From Halomarinibacterium sp034670265 (GTDB lineage Bacteria > Bacteroidota > Bacteroidia > Flavobacteriales > Flavobacteriaceae), in the NCBI GenBank assembly GCA_034670265.1, contig JAXMNU010000006.1:157135-221134 (forward strand): a stretch of 64,000 bases of DNA, read 5' to 3'. This document shows, in pieces, positions 26,194-34,281 of this stretch. The translations under genes and the position numbers were made by a program. How positions within the stretch are numbered: position 1 is the first letter of the stretch; every line of letters begins with the position of its first letter. Under the pieces are notes generated by a model that was given only the letters and a program-made list of their open reading frames with translations, was not told the DNA's origin and did no database searches.

Positions 26194-27082
26194 AAAGTGT
26201 CACTTCGTTATTTGCGATAGTGAAATCTAGCTGTAATGGATCGCAAATAGAGCGTAATGCTACTGTTAAATTAGTATGTGTAAAGCTGCCTGTAAATCGT
26301 TTGTTTAAATTTAATTCTGTTTGTATAGTAACGGGGTATTGCCTTTTTAATTCTGATAAAACATCACTAACCAAAACGTTTTCAAAAGAACTTTCATTGT
26401 TCACCCAAGTAGGAGCAGTTATTGCTAAAGTTTCATTACTTAGTAACTTGTTATCCTCAATAGTGATATAGTTTCCCGCTGGGACTTTTACTAAAGTATC
26501 TTTAAAGGCTACGCTTACAAGTCCTTCGTAACAAGTGATATTGAATTGATTCCCCCTTGAAAAAACATTAAACTGAGTTCCTAAAACAGTTACGGTACCT
26601 TGAGGTGTTTCAACACTAAAAGTCGAACCCTTTTTTACTTTAAAATAAGCTTCTCCCTCCAAAGATAATTTACGCTCCTTAGTCCAGCCTTTTTTATTAT
26701 AAGCTATGTTTGACATAGCGTTTAGTGTCACTTCAGATTCGTCTGGTAATAAGAAATATTCTTTTTGTGCAATGTCTGTAGTGATAGAGGTGCCTCTGTT
26801 TTCTAAAAATAAGTAGCTTGTGACAATTAAAGCAAATACGGCGGCAATTCTCAAAATGTTTTGAGTAGAAAATAACGATCTAACCTTGCCTTCTTTTTTA
26901 TTGAGCTTAGATTGAATAACTGCATAGTTTTCATCCACTTTAAAAGTGGGAGTTTCAAAACCTTTGGTGGCTTCAGCAATTTTTAAATAAGAGGAATATT
27001 CTGAATCATTTTTTAACAATTCAATTTCTTCTACAGTGGCTTCGCCGTTAAGGTATTTATGTAATATGTAGTTTTTATCCAT
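26174..27082 (-). CDS. FecR-family anti-sigma factor
   Basis: About 302 residues from the ATG at 27082. ATG 27091 and TTG 27103 are alternatives; the TTG would precede the predicted transcription start. An N-terminal cytoplasmic sigma-binding part (Y-I-L-H-K-Y-L-N-G-E-A-T-V-E-E-I-E) is followed by one transmembrane helix (I-L-R-I-A-A-V-F-A-L-I-V-T-S-Y-L-F-L), the periplasmic FecR domain (P-D-E-S-E-V-T-L-N-A-x-S ... G-E-A-Y-F-K-V) and a C-terminal DUF4974/STN-like domain (L-L-S... V-S-D-V-L-S-E-L-K-R-Q-Y-P-V). It holds the ECF sigma factor inactive until the TonB receptor signals. Confidence 0.92.
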   Translation of the reverse strand: MDKNYILHKYLNGEATVEEIELLKNDSEYSSYLKIAEATKGFETPTFKVDENYAVIQSKLNKKEGKVRSLFSTQNILRIAAVFALIVTSYLFLENRGTSITTDIAQKEYFLLPDESEVTLNAMSNIAYNKKGWTKERKLSLEGEAYFKVKKGSTFSVETPQGTVTVLGTQFNVFSRGNQFNITCYEGLVSVAFKDTLVKVPAGNYITIEDNKLLSNETLAITAPTWVNNESSFENVLVSDVLSELKRQYPVTIQTELNLNKRFTGSFTHTNLTVALRSICDPLQLDFTIANNEVTLYAKNSN

Positions 27083-27105
27083 ATCCTTCATTTCCAATAT
27101 CAATA

Positions 27106-27137
27106 CTGAAACAGTTGTTATTTGTTTTACCCTACCT
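27106..27137 (-). promoter_or_regulatory. Candidate ECF-sigma promoter upstream of fecR
   Basis: On the minus strand AGGTAGGGTAAAA (27137-27125) is followed after exactly 10 nt by CTGTTTCAG (27114-27106), 15-24 nt before the possible fecR ATGs. The same bipartite sequence with the same spacing occurs upstream of the divergent lipoprotein operon. Spacing fits an ECF -35/-10 pair. It would give sigma-dependent expression of fecR and the receptor. Confidence 0.75.
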
Positions 27138-27143
27138 TATATC

Positions 27144-27647
27144 TTAAAATTCATCAATTTCTTTTCTAAGCGAAGCTAATGCTTGGCTCATCCGTTTTTC
27201 CACAGCTTTCACCGAAATGTCTAAAATTTCAGCAATCTCGGCGTATTTTTTTCCTTCGATTCTGTTCATTAAAAATGCAGTTCGTTGGGCTTCAGTTAGG
27301 TTAGCAATAGCGTTTTGTAATTTTTCTTCAAACTGCTTTTCCTCTAGTAAAAACTCTGGGGATTGTTTGTTCACTTTACTTGGCTGGAGTTGTGCATGTT
27401 TTAAGACTACTTTTTTATGCGCCACTTCATTTAAAAACATATTATTGGCAACGGTATATAAAAAAGATTTTGCTTTTTCTTCTGGAACTTTCTCACAATT
27501 TTGCCAAAGTTTAATAAAGGCCTCCTGCACCAAATCGTTAGCCTGTGCTTCATCTCCACATTTAAAAAAAATAAAACGAAAGATAGGTTTGCCCCAATTG
27601 TGGTAAATTTGATTGTATATTTTTTCGGAACAAACGTTGTTTTCCAT
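27144..27647 (-). CDS. RNA polymerase ECF-type sigma factor (FecI-like)
   Basis: A 167-residue sigma-70 family protein containing only regions 2 and 4. Region 2 (~20-85) has L-V-Q-E-A-F-I-K-L-W-Q-N and A-K-S-F-L-Y-T-V-A-N-N-M. Region 4 (~110-160) has A-I-A-N-L-T-E-A-Q-R-T-A-F-L-M-N-R-I-E-G-K-K-Y-A-E-I-A-E-I-L-D-I-S-V-K-A-V-E-K-R-M. First gene of the sigma-fecR-receptor operon. It has a housekeeping-type promoter (TAACTTTG, 27669-27676), whereas the fecR side carries the bipartite candidate promoter. Divergent from the repeat lipoproteins. Confidence 0.94.
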   Translation of the reverse strand: MENNVCSEKIYNQIYHNWGKPIFRFIFFKCGDEAQANDLVQEAFIKLWQNCEKVPEEKAKSFLYTVANNMFLNEVAHKKVVLKHAQLQPSKVNKQSPEFLLEEKQFEEKLQNAIANLTEAQRTAFLMNRIEGKKYAEIAEILDISVKAVEKRMSQALASLRKEIDEF

Positions 27648-27668
27648 ATCTCTGTTAGTAGATTACAT

Positions 27669-27676
27669 CAAAGTTA
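27669..27676 (-). promoter_or_regulatory. Sigma-factor gene promoter, -7 element TAACTTTG
   Basis: A perfect TAnnTTTG on the minus strand, 21 nt before the sigma-factor ATG. It indicates basal expression by the housekeeping sigma factor. The -33 element is not clear. Confidence 0.55.
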
Positions 27677-27693
27677 AAAAAAAAGGAAGGCAC

Positions 27694-27725
27694 AGGTAGG
27701 GTAAAATAGATTTTATCTGTTTTAG
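27694..27725 (+). promoter_or_regulatory. Candidate ECF-sigma promoter of the lipoprotein operon
   Basis: AGGTAGGGTAAAA (27694-27706), exactly 10 nt, then CTGTTTTAG (27717-27725), ending 25 nt before the ATG of the 592-residue lipoprotein. It matches the element before fecR at 21 of 22 conserved positions with identical spacing and the same orientation relative to the gene. The intervening 10 nt differ, which argues for selection on two boxes rather than a simple recent duplication. Confidence 0.78.
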
Positions 27726-27750
27726 CAATAAACAAACACAAAAAAAAGTT

Positions 27751-29529
27751 ATGAAAAATTTAGTCAACCTACCATTCCTATTTTTTTTAGGAATATTATT
27801 AACCTTAGGCTCTTGCCAAAAAGAAGATAAAGAATTTATAGACGAAACTAATAACGAAGAAACCTTTACCGAAGGTTCTAACATTACAGCTTTACTAAGA
27901 AGCGCTTCACAAAATAATGGTACCATGGATAACCTTATTGATGGGAGTGATTGCTTCTCTGTGGTTTTTCCAATAGAAGTGTTTGCTAACGGTCAAAAAC
28001 TAACATTAAATTCCATTGACGATATTCAGTTAGTGAGAGAAATTTTTGATCAATTTCCAAGTGACACTGATACGTTAGACATTGTATTCCCAATACAAGT
28101 GGTTACTGAAGATTTTACGACTATCGATGTAGCCAATGCAAATGAATTGGCGTCTCTTGTTTCAAATTGCACTAATAGTATTATAGATACGTATGCCTGT
28201 GTCGATTTTGTGTATCCCATTACGTGTTTTATCTACAATAATAATAATGAGCAGACGGGAAGTATTACACTCAATAATGCACACGAGTGGCTAGATTATT
28301 TACTGTATTTGGAAACAGGAATTTACATAGCTATAGATTATCCAATGTCGGTTTTGGTAAATGGACAAACCATTGTTGTAAACTCAAATCAAGAATTAAT
28401 CGATGCTATATCTCAAGCCGATTGTAGTAATGATGATGGTGGCGGAAATACAGATCCTTCAGATTTTGAAAATTACTTAACTACGGGAGTATGGTATGTA
28501 ACCTATTTCTTTGATGATTATGATGAAACAAGTGATTTTGTGGATTACGAATTCAGTTTTGCTGTAGACGGCTCTGCTGAAGCTACAAATGCAACTGGAA
28601 GTACACCTGGGACTTGGGATTTCTACGTAGATAGTGGAGTAGATAAAGTGGATTTATTCTTTGGTACTACAAGTCCGCTAGATGAAATAGATGAAGACTG
28701 GGAAATTCTTGAAGTAACAAATGATATTATAAGATTAAAACACATAAGTGGAGGAGATGGAAGTGTAGATTTCCTAACGTATGAAAGAACTCCTTACAGC
28801 GGTGGCGGTGGAAACACCAATGCATTTATTGAAAACTTGGTAAATGGTTCTTGGTATGTTAATTTACTTGATGATGATGGTAATGATGAAACCTGCGATT
28901 ATGTAGACTATGAATTTGTATACAACATTAACGGTTCTGTGACAGCAACAAGCTTGTCGAACACAAAAAATGGATTCTGGACTGTAACCGATAGCGGTAG
29001 CGGATTAGATTTGGTGTTAAATTTTGAAATTGATAATCAAGACGATCCATTTGAGGACCTAAATGATGACTGGGATATCACAGATTATGATGCACAACTT
29101 ATCCAGTTAATGGATGTGAGTGGTGGAAATGGTGGTACAGACTACCTCAACTTTGGACGAGAGCCTCACACTGGCTGCGGTGGCGGCGGCGGCCAAGACC
29201 TTAATGATATTTTATTAAACGGGCCTTGGTATGTGGCTACTTATCTAGATGATGGTGATGATGAAACCTACGACTATTATGGCTACAATCTTACATTTAA
29301 TAGTGGAGGTAGTGTTGTTGCAGAAAATGGCACAAATACCTTTAACGGTACTTGGAGTGTCACAGGTTCTTCAACGCCAGACTTAATTCTTGATTTTGGA
29401 ACACAGTTTCCTTTTGATGAATTTAATGACGACTGGGATGTGATTTCGTATAATGAAACAACCGTTAACTTAGAAGATGTGAGCGGTGGAAATGGCGGCA
29501 CAGATACATTAATATTTCAAAAATTATAA
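27751..29529 (+). CDS. Surface lipoprotein with four VFPI repeats and three lipocalin-like repeats
   Basis: A 592-residue protein I cannot assign to a named family. The lipobox is L-G-S-C (Cys22), followed by Q-K-E-D, which fits the Bacteroidota surface lipoprotein export signal. Residues ~68-222 hold four units of ~40 residues with the core V-[FY]-P-[IM]-x-V and conserved Cys. After an acidic/Gly linker come three ~110-residue domains (236-346, 356-470, 482-592). Each has W-Y-V, D-D-x-D-E-T-x-D, G-T-W or F-W, N-D-D-W-[DE] and a closing [DH]-[VI]-S-G-G-[ND]-G. Gly-rich linkers separate them. The gene is divergent from the ECF sigma operon and carries the shared candidate promoter. Confidence 0.75.
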   Translation: MKNLVNLPFLFFLGILLTLGSCQKEDKEFIDETNNEETFTEGSNITALLRSASQNNGTMDNLIDGSDCFSVVFPIEVFANGQKLTLNSIDDIQLVREIFDQFPSDTDTLDIVFPIQVVTEDFTTIDVANANELASLVSNCTNSIIDTYACVDFVYPITCFIYNNNNEQTGSITLNNAHEWLDYLLYLETGIYIAIDYPMSVLVNGQTIVVNSNQELIDAISQADCSNDDGGGNTDPSDFENYLTTGVWYVTYFFDDYDETSDFVDYEFSFAVDGSAEATNATGSTPGTWDFYVDSGVDKVDLFFGTTSPLDEIDEDWEILEVTNDIIRLKHISGGDGSVDFLTYERTPYSGGGGNTNAFIENLVNGSWYVNLLDDDGNDETCDYVDYEFVYNINGSVTATSLSNTKNGFWTVTDSGSGLDLVLNFEIDNQDDPFEDLNDDWDITDYDAQLIQLMDVSGGNGGTDYLNFGREPHTGCGGGGGQDLNDILLNGPWYVATYLDDGDDETYDYYGYNLTFNSGGSVVAENGTNTFNGTWSVTGSSTPDLILDFGTQFPFDEFNDDWDVISYNETTVNLEDVSGGNGGTDTLIFQKL

Positions 29530-29550
29530 TAACAAAAATTAACAAACAAG

Positions 29551-30045
29551 ATGAAATTGAAAAATTTAAAATTAGCCCTTGTATTCTCTTTGGTTCTTGC
29601 TTTCATTAGCTGTAACAAGGATGATAGCTCAGAAAACTCTTCGACTCCCAACGAAACGAGCGCAGATCAGACTTCACAAATTGCTGAAAGTGGAACCTGG
29701 AGAATCACAAGTTTTATAGATTCTGGTCAAGACGAAACAAATGATTTTACAGGCTACTCATTTACATTTAAACAGGACGGCGTGTTAATTGCGACTAAAG
29801 GAAATGTAACTATTAATGGTGCTTGGTCTGTTACAGATGATAGTAGCAACTCATCAAGCGATGATGATGGAAACTCATCAGACGACGATGACTTTAATAT
29901 CTTCTTTGCCGTATCTGAAGATAGCGACTTTGAAGATTTAAACGACGATTGGGATTTTATCTCTATTTCTACCTCAAAAATTGAATTAATAGATATTAGC
30001 GGTGGTAACGGTGGTACCGATTATCTAACTTTTGAGAAAAACTAA
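29551..30045 (+). CDS. Surface lipoprotein with a single lipocalin-like repeat
   Basis: A 164-residue lipoprotein. The lipobox F-I-S-C is followed by N-K-D-D, a surface export signal. After a Ser/Thr-rich linker there is one copy (~45-164) of the domain repeated three times in the preceding protein: G-T-W-R-I-T-S-F-I-D-S-G-Q-D-E-T-N-D-F, then G-A-W-S-V-T, L-N-D-D-W-D-F and D-I-S-G-G-N-G-G-T-D-Y-L-T-F. An Asp/Ser-rich insert (S-D-D-D-G-N-S-S-D-D-D) interrupts the middle of the domain. It lies 21 nt downstream of the large lipoprotein in the same operon and is followed by a terminator. Function unknown; probably a partner or paralogue. Confidence 0.75.
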   Translation: MKLKNLKLALVFSLVLAFISCNKDDSSENSSTPNETSADQTSQIAESGTWRITSFIDSGQDETNDFTGYSFTFKQDGVLIATKGNVTINGAWSVTDDSSNSSSDDDGNSSDDDDFNIFFAVSEDSDFEDLNDDWDFISISTSKIELIDISGGNGGTDYLTFEKN

Positions 30046-30069
30046 ATAGCACTTTTTTTGTCCCCTATA

Positions 30070-30096
30070 AAGCCCAAGTATTTGCTTGGGCTTTTG
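30070..30096 (+). terminator. Terminator of the lipoprotein operon
   Basis: AAGCCCAAG and CTTGGGCTT around a TATTTG loop, then TTTTG. It starts 25 nt after the stop of the small lipoprotein gene. Confidence 0.85.
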
Positions 30097-30217
30097 TTAT
30101 ATAATAAGGGATATATTAAGCCTATTTTAAACTAAAATGATAATACTCACCTTTTATAAAGCTAGGTTTCACTATTTTGCAATTTATTCTAATTCTCTTT
30201 AAAAAAATATATTTCAA

Positions 30218-31882
30218 TTGAAAAAGGTTTCTCATTGGATAAAATTTGGGGTTATTATCCTTGGTGTCTTCTTTTTCATTTTCTTTTTGAATATTAAATT
30301 CAAAGAAAATGAAAAGATAGCAAGGGCAGAGCGTTTGGAATCTATTCATGAGCGGATGGTGAATCAATTTTCTTATTCTATAGATAATTTTGCAGGCCTT
30401 GTTTCTGGTATGAATACATTTATGAATTTATCGAACGATTTACCTTCTTCAGAACAATTTCAGGAATTTGTTAAAACTCAATTTGGAGATATTAATCGCA
30501 ATGATTCCATTGTTGTGTCTTACATAGATACATCCCACGTATTTAAATATAGTTTTACTCCTAATCAAATGGATCCAGCTCAACTAGTTGGTAAAAAAGT
30601 AATTAATTTAAGAAATAAGAAAGAAATTGAAAGCCTTGATAGACTACTTACAAAAGATGGATTGCACCTATTTCCACCTATCAATTTAGTAGAAGGTTGG
30701 CCTGGACTTCCACTTAATTTTAGGGTTTATAGAGATGGAAAAGTGTTAGGGTATGTTGCGCCTATTATAGATTTTAAATCAATTATTCAGCCAGTTTACG
30801 ATGATGTTGCATCAAAAGAGTTTGTATTTCTTTTTCAAAATGAAGAAGGTCAAGATTTTGATAGGCATCAAGTCTATAACGGAACAAAAGTTTATAATAC
30901 TGGCAAAGATGATCAATACTATAAAAATTTTAATCTCAAAACAGAGGATTTTTTATTAACAAAGAAGACCTACTTTGGGTATTCTATGACATTAGGTACC
31001 GCGTATAAAAAAATATCTCAACCCATCAATAAATTTTATATAATTCTTTGGATAAGTTATTTTGCATTTATTTTATTAGGATTAATAATTACATTACAAG
31101 TGGATAGCTATAAGCGTCTAAATCATAAACTTGCTTTTACCAATAATTTACTTAAAGAGAGACAGATTCAAATAGACTTACAAAACAAAGAATTAGTTCA
31201 ACTAAATAATACCAAAAACAAATTTTTCTCAATTATTGGTCACGACATAAAGCAACCTTTAAATGCCATTGAGGGCCTGTTGCATTTACTTGAGGATTCT
31301 GAAATACAAGATCCTAGCTTAAAAGAAATATTGGTAAACCTTAATCAAGCTACAGGAAATACGGTGGATTTGCTCAATAATTTATTAAGATGGGCGCTCT
31401 CACAAACGGGAGAGATTAAATTTAATCCTACTAGTCTAAATTTTACTGAACTTGTAAATGGGTCTCTTAAAATATTAAAATTTCAAGCCCAATTAAAACA
31501 AATTAAAATTCAAGAATCCATAGCCGAAAATATAAGTTTTTACGGTGATGGAGATATGATACAAACAGTAGTTCGAAATTTAGTTTCAAATGCAATTAAA
31601 TACTCAAATCCTGGTGGTATTATTGAGGTTAAATTGTTGAAAGAGAATAGTGAAATAATTTTAAAAATTGTAGATTATGGTGTGGGCATGACTCAAAAAC
31701 AAGTCGATTCTCTTTATAAACTTGAGAATTTATCAAGTACGTTGGGAACAAAAGGTGAGATGGGAACTGGCTTGGGATTGCAATTAGTAAAAGATTTTGT
31801 TAAAAAACATCAAGGAATTATTTCAGTTGATAGTAGTTTTGGAAAAGGCACAACTTTCACAGTAAAATTCCCTATTATTTAA
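30218..31882 (+). CDS. Orphan sensor histidine kinase with CHASE-like input domain
   Basis: A 554-residue kinase starting with TTG at 30218. Transmembrane helices lie at ~8-26 and ~273-294. Between them is an extracytoplasmic sensor region resembling CHASE (M-V-N-Q-F-S-Y-S-I-D-N-F-A-G-L-V-S-G-M). A coiled coil follows, then the H-box F-F-S-I-I-G-H-D-I-K-Q-P-L-N (His342), the N-box V-R-N-L-V-S-N-A-I-K-Y-S, and G-boxes D-Y-G-V-G-M and M-G-T-G-L-G-L. There is no receiver domain and no adjacent response regulator. Its closeness to the lipoprotein operon may be accidental, since a terminator lies between them. Signal unknown. Confidence 0.88.
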   Translation: MKKVSHWIKFGVIILGVFFFIFFLNIKFKENEKIARAERLESIHERMVNQFSYSIDNFAGLVSGMNTFMNLSNDLPSSEQFQEFVKTQFGDINRNDSIVVSYIDTSHVFKYSFTPNQMDPAQLVGKKVINLRNKKEIESLDRLLTKDGLHLFPPINLVEGWPGLPLNFRVYRDGKVLGYVAPIIDFKSIIQPVYDDVASKEFVFLFQNEEGQDFDRHQVYNGTKVYNTGKDDQYYKNFNLKTEDFLLTKKTYFGYSMTLGTAYKKISQPINKFYIILWISYFAFILLGLIITLQVDSYKRLNHKLAFTNNLLKERQIQIDLQNKELVQLNNTKNKFFSIIGHDIKQPLNAIEGLLHLLEDSEIQDPSLKEILVNLNQATGNTVDLLNNLLRWALSQTGEIKFNPTSLNFTELVNGSLKILKFQAQLKQIKIQESIAENISFYGDGDMIQTVVRNLVSNAIKYSNPGGIIEVKLLKENSEIILKIVDYGVGMTQKQVDSLYKLENLSSTLGTKGEMGTGLGLQLVKDFVKKHQGIISVDSSFGKGTTFTVKFPII

Positions 31883-31992
31883 TTGATATTAGGTGATTTT
31901 TATAAATTTCGGTTATAAAAAATATTGAATTTTATTATCAAATAAAGTTATTTACCCTACAATAACTATTAAAATCTTTCACGGTTAGTAAC

Positions 31993-32023
31993 TTTGACAC
32001 TCACACTTCAATTTGTATCTTTG
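31993..32023 (+). promoter_or_regulatory. ffh promoter
   Basis: TTTG at 31993-31996, a 19-nt spacer, and the perfect -7 element TATCTTTG at 32016-32023. It is the cleanest match to the Bacteroidota consensus in the window. The ffh ATG is 25 nt further. Confidence 0.75.
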
Positions 32024-32048
32024 GCGTTCTTAAAATGTAAGTAGTATT

Positions 32049-33377
32049 ATGTTCGATAATTTAAGCGATAAACTAGATAAAGCTCTTCACGTATTAAAGG
32101 GACACGGAAGTATTACAGAAGTAAACGTAGCCGAAACTTTAAAGGAAGTTCGACGTGCACTATTAGATGCCGATGTTAACTTTAAAATAGCCAAAGACTT
32201 CACCAACACCGTTAAGGAAAAAGCATTAGGACAAAACGTACTTACTACGTTGCAACCTGGCCAATTAATGGTGAAATTGGTAAAAGATGAACTTACGGAA
32301 CTCATGGGAGGTGAAACCGCAGGGATTAATCTTAGCGGGAATCCTAGTAGCATTTTAATGTCTGGTTTACAAGGTAGTGGTAAAACTACTTTTTCTGGGA
32401 AACTGGCAAATTACCTAAAAACCAAAAAAACAAAAAAGCCATTATTAGTAGCTTGTGATGTATATCGTCCTGCGGCTATAAATCAGCTACATGTGGTGGG
32501 AGACCAAGTAGGTGTTGAGGTATATAGCGAAGAGGGAAATATGAATCCCGTAGAAATTGCACAAAATGCTGTGGCTTACGCTAAGAAAAATGGTCATAAT
32601 GTGATCATTGTTGATACTGCAGGTCGTTTGGCGGTTGATGAAGAAATGATGACTGAAATTGCCAATGTACACAAAGCTATTAATCCTCAGGAAACTTTGT
32701 TTGTTGTGGATGCTATGACAGGGCAAGATGCTGTAAATACAGCTAAAGCATTTAACGATAGGCTTAATTTTGAAGGTGTTGTTTTAACAAAACTAGATGG
32801 TGATACCCGTGGTGGAGCGGCAATCTCTATTAAAAGTGTAGTCGATAAACCAATTAAGTTTATTGGTACAGGTGAGAAGATGGATGCCATTGATGTGTTT
32901 CACCCTTCGCGTATGGCAGATCGTATTCTCGGGATGGGAGATGTTGTGTCTCTTGTGGAACGAGCTCAAGAACAGTTTGATGAAGAGGAAGCTAGAAAGC
33001 TTCAAAAAAAAATTGCAAAAAATCAATTTGGTTTTGATGACTTTCTGAAGCAAATTCAGCAAGTAAAGAAAATGGGAAGTATGAAAGATTTGGTGGGAAT
33101 GATTCCGGGTGCTGGGAAAGCATTAAAGAATGTGGATATTGATGATGATGCCTTTATTCATATTGAAGCCATTATTCATTCTATGACACCTTTAGAAAGA
33201 ACTTCTCCAGATGTAATAAACGGGAGTAGAAAAAAACGTATTGCAAAGGGAAGCGGGACTTCGGTTCAGCAAATAAATCAGTTGCTGAAACAATTTAACC
33301 AAATGAGCAAGATGATGAAAATGATGCAAGGCGGCGGTGGCCGAAAAATGATGCAAGCAATGAATAAAATGCGATAA
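32049..33377 (+). CDS. ffh: Signal recognition particle GTPase Ffh (SRP54)
   Basis: A 442-residue protein with N, G and M domains. The N domain spans 1-~85. The G domain has P-loop G-L-Q-G-S-G-K-T-T, D-V-Y-R-P-A-A, V-D-T-A-G-R and T-K-L-D-G-D-T-R-G-G-A. The Met-rich M domain (~300-442) contains P-L-E-R-T-S-P-D-V-I-N-G-S-R-K-K-R-I-A-K-G-S-G and the tail M-S-K-M-M-K-M-M-Q-G-G. Ffh binds 4.5S RNA and signal sequences and docks to FtsY for co-translational membrane insertion. folD follows after 27 nt. Confidence 0.98.
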   Translation: MFDNLSDKLDKALHVLKGHGSITEVNVAETLKEVRRALLDADVNFKIAKDFTNTVKEKALGQNVLTTLQPGQLMVKLVKDELTELMGGETAGINLSGNPSSILMSGLQGSGKTTFSGKLANYLKTKKTKKPLLVACDVYRPAAINQLHVVGDQVGVEVYSEEGNMNPVEIAQNAVAYAKKNGHNVIIVDTAGRLAVDEEMMTEIANVHKAINPQETLFVVDAMTGQDAVNTAKAFNDRLNFEGVVLTKLDGDTRGGAAISIKSVVDKPIKFIGTGEKMDAIDVFHPSRMADRILGMGDVVSLVERAQEQFDEEEARKLQKKIAKNQFGFDDFLKQIQQVKKMGSMKDLVGMIPGAGKALKNVDIDDDAFIHIEAIIHSMTPLERTSPDVINGSRKKRIAKGSGTSVQQINQLLKQFNQMSKMMKMMQGGGGRKMMQAMNKMR

Positions 33378-33404
33378 TAATTCTACAAAATCCAACGCAA
33401 GGTT

Positions 33405-34280
33405 ATGACACTATTAGACGGAAGAAAAGTAAGCAATGACATTAAAGATGAAATTGCCGCCGAAGTTCAAAAAATGAAAGACAATGGTGAAAAAGTTCCG
33501 CACTTAGCTGCAGTAATAGTTGGGGATGATGGCGCAAGTTTAACTTACGTAGGTAGTAAAGTAAAGGCTTGTGAACGTGTTGGTTTTGAGTCCACGATGG
33601 TGCGAATGCCCAATACAACAAGTGAATTAGAGTTACTAAAAAAAATTGACGAGCTTAATAACAATGATGACATTGATGGGTTTATCATTCAATTGCCATT
33701 GCCACCTCAAATAGACGAGCAAAAAGTATTAATGGCAGTAAATCCAAAAAAAGATGTAGATGGCTTTCATCCAGAAAATTTTGGAAAAATGGCACTCGAT
33801 ATGAGTACATTTATACCAGCTACTCCATTTGGTATTTTAGAATTGTTGGAAAGATATAATGTTGATACCAAAGGAAAGCATACGGTAGTAATTGGGCGTA
33901 GTCATATTGTGGGTCGCCCAATGAGTATTTTAATGAGCCGTAAAGGATGGCCTGGGAATAGCACTGTAACATTAACTCATAGTAGCACTAAAAATATTTC
34001 ACAAATTACAACACGAGCGGATATCATTATTTCGGCATTGGGAGTCCCAGATTTTCTAAAGGCTGAAATGGTAAAAGACGATGTAGTAGTTATTGATGTG
34101 GGAATAACCCGTGTCCCAGATGAAAATCACCCTAAAGGTTATGTTATTAAAGGCGACGTAGATTTTGAAAACGTAAGTAAAAAAGCTTCATTTATTACTC
34201 CAGTTCCAGGTGGTGTTGGCCCTATGACCATTGCCATGCTTCTTAAAAATACATTACTTGCCAGAGAGCAAAAAGGATAA
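33405..34280 (+). CDS. folD: Bifunctional methylene-THF dehydrogenase / methenyl-THF cyclohydrolase
   Basis: A 291-residue FolD producing 10-formyl-THF for purine and fMet-tRNA synthesis. Motifs are Y-V-G-S-K-V-K-A-C with the catalytic Lys, F-I-I-Q-L-P-L-P, K-D-V-D-G-F-H-P-x-N, the cofactor loop V-I-G-R-S-H-I-V-G-R-P, and P-V-P-G-G-V-G-P-M-T. It is 27 nt downstream of ffh and probably co-transcribed. It converges with the AI-2E transporter gene with a single base between stops. Confidence 0.97.
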   Translation: MTLLDGRKVSNDIKDEIAAEVQKMKDNGEKVPHLAAVIVGDDGASLTYVGSKVKACERVGFESTMVRMPNTTSELELLKKIDELNNNDDIDGFIIQLPLPPQIDEQKVLMAVNPKKDVDGFHPENFGKMALDMSTFIPATPFGILELLERYNVDTKGKHTVVIGRSHIVGRPMSILMSRKGWPGNSTVTLTHSSTKNISQITTRADIIISALGVPDFLKAEMVKDDVVVIDVGITRVPDENHPKGYVIKGDVDFENVSKKASFITPVPGGVGPMTIAMLLKNTLLAREQKG

Positions 34281-34281
34281 T

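Noticed and set aside
27663..27926. 87-codon minus-strand open frame overlapping the lipoprotein start
   Set aside because: It covers the divergent promoter region and the signal-peptide codons of the lipoprotein; low-complexity product, shadow frame.
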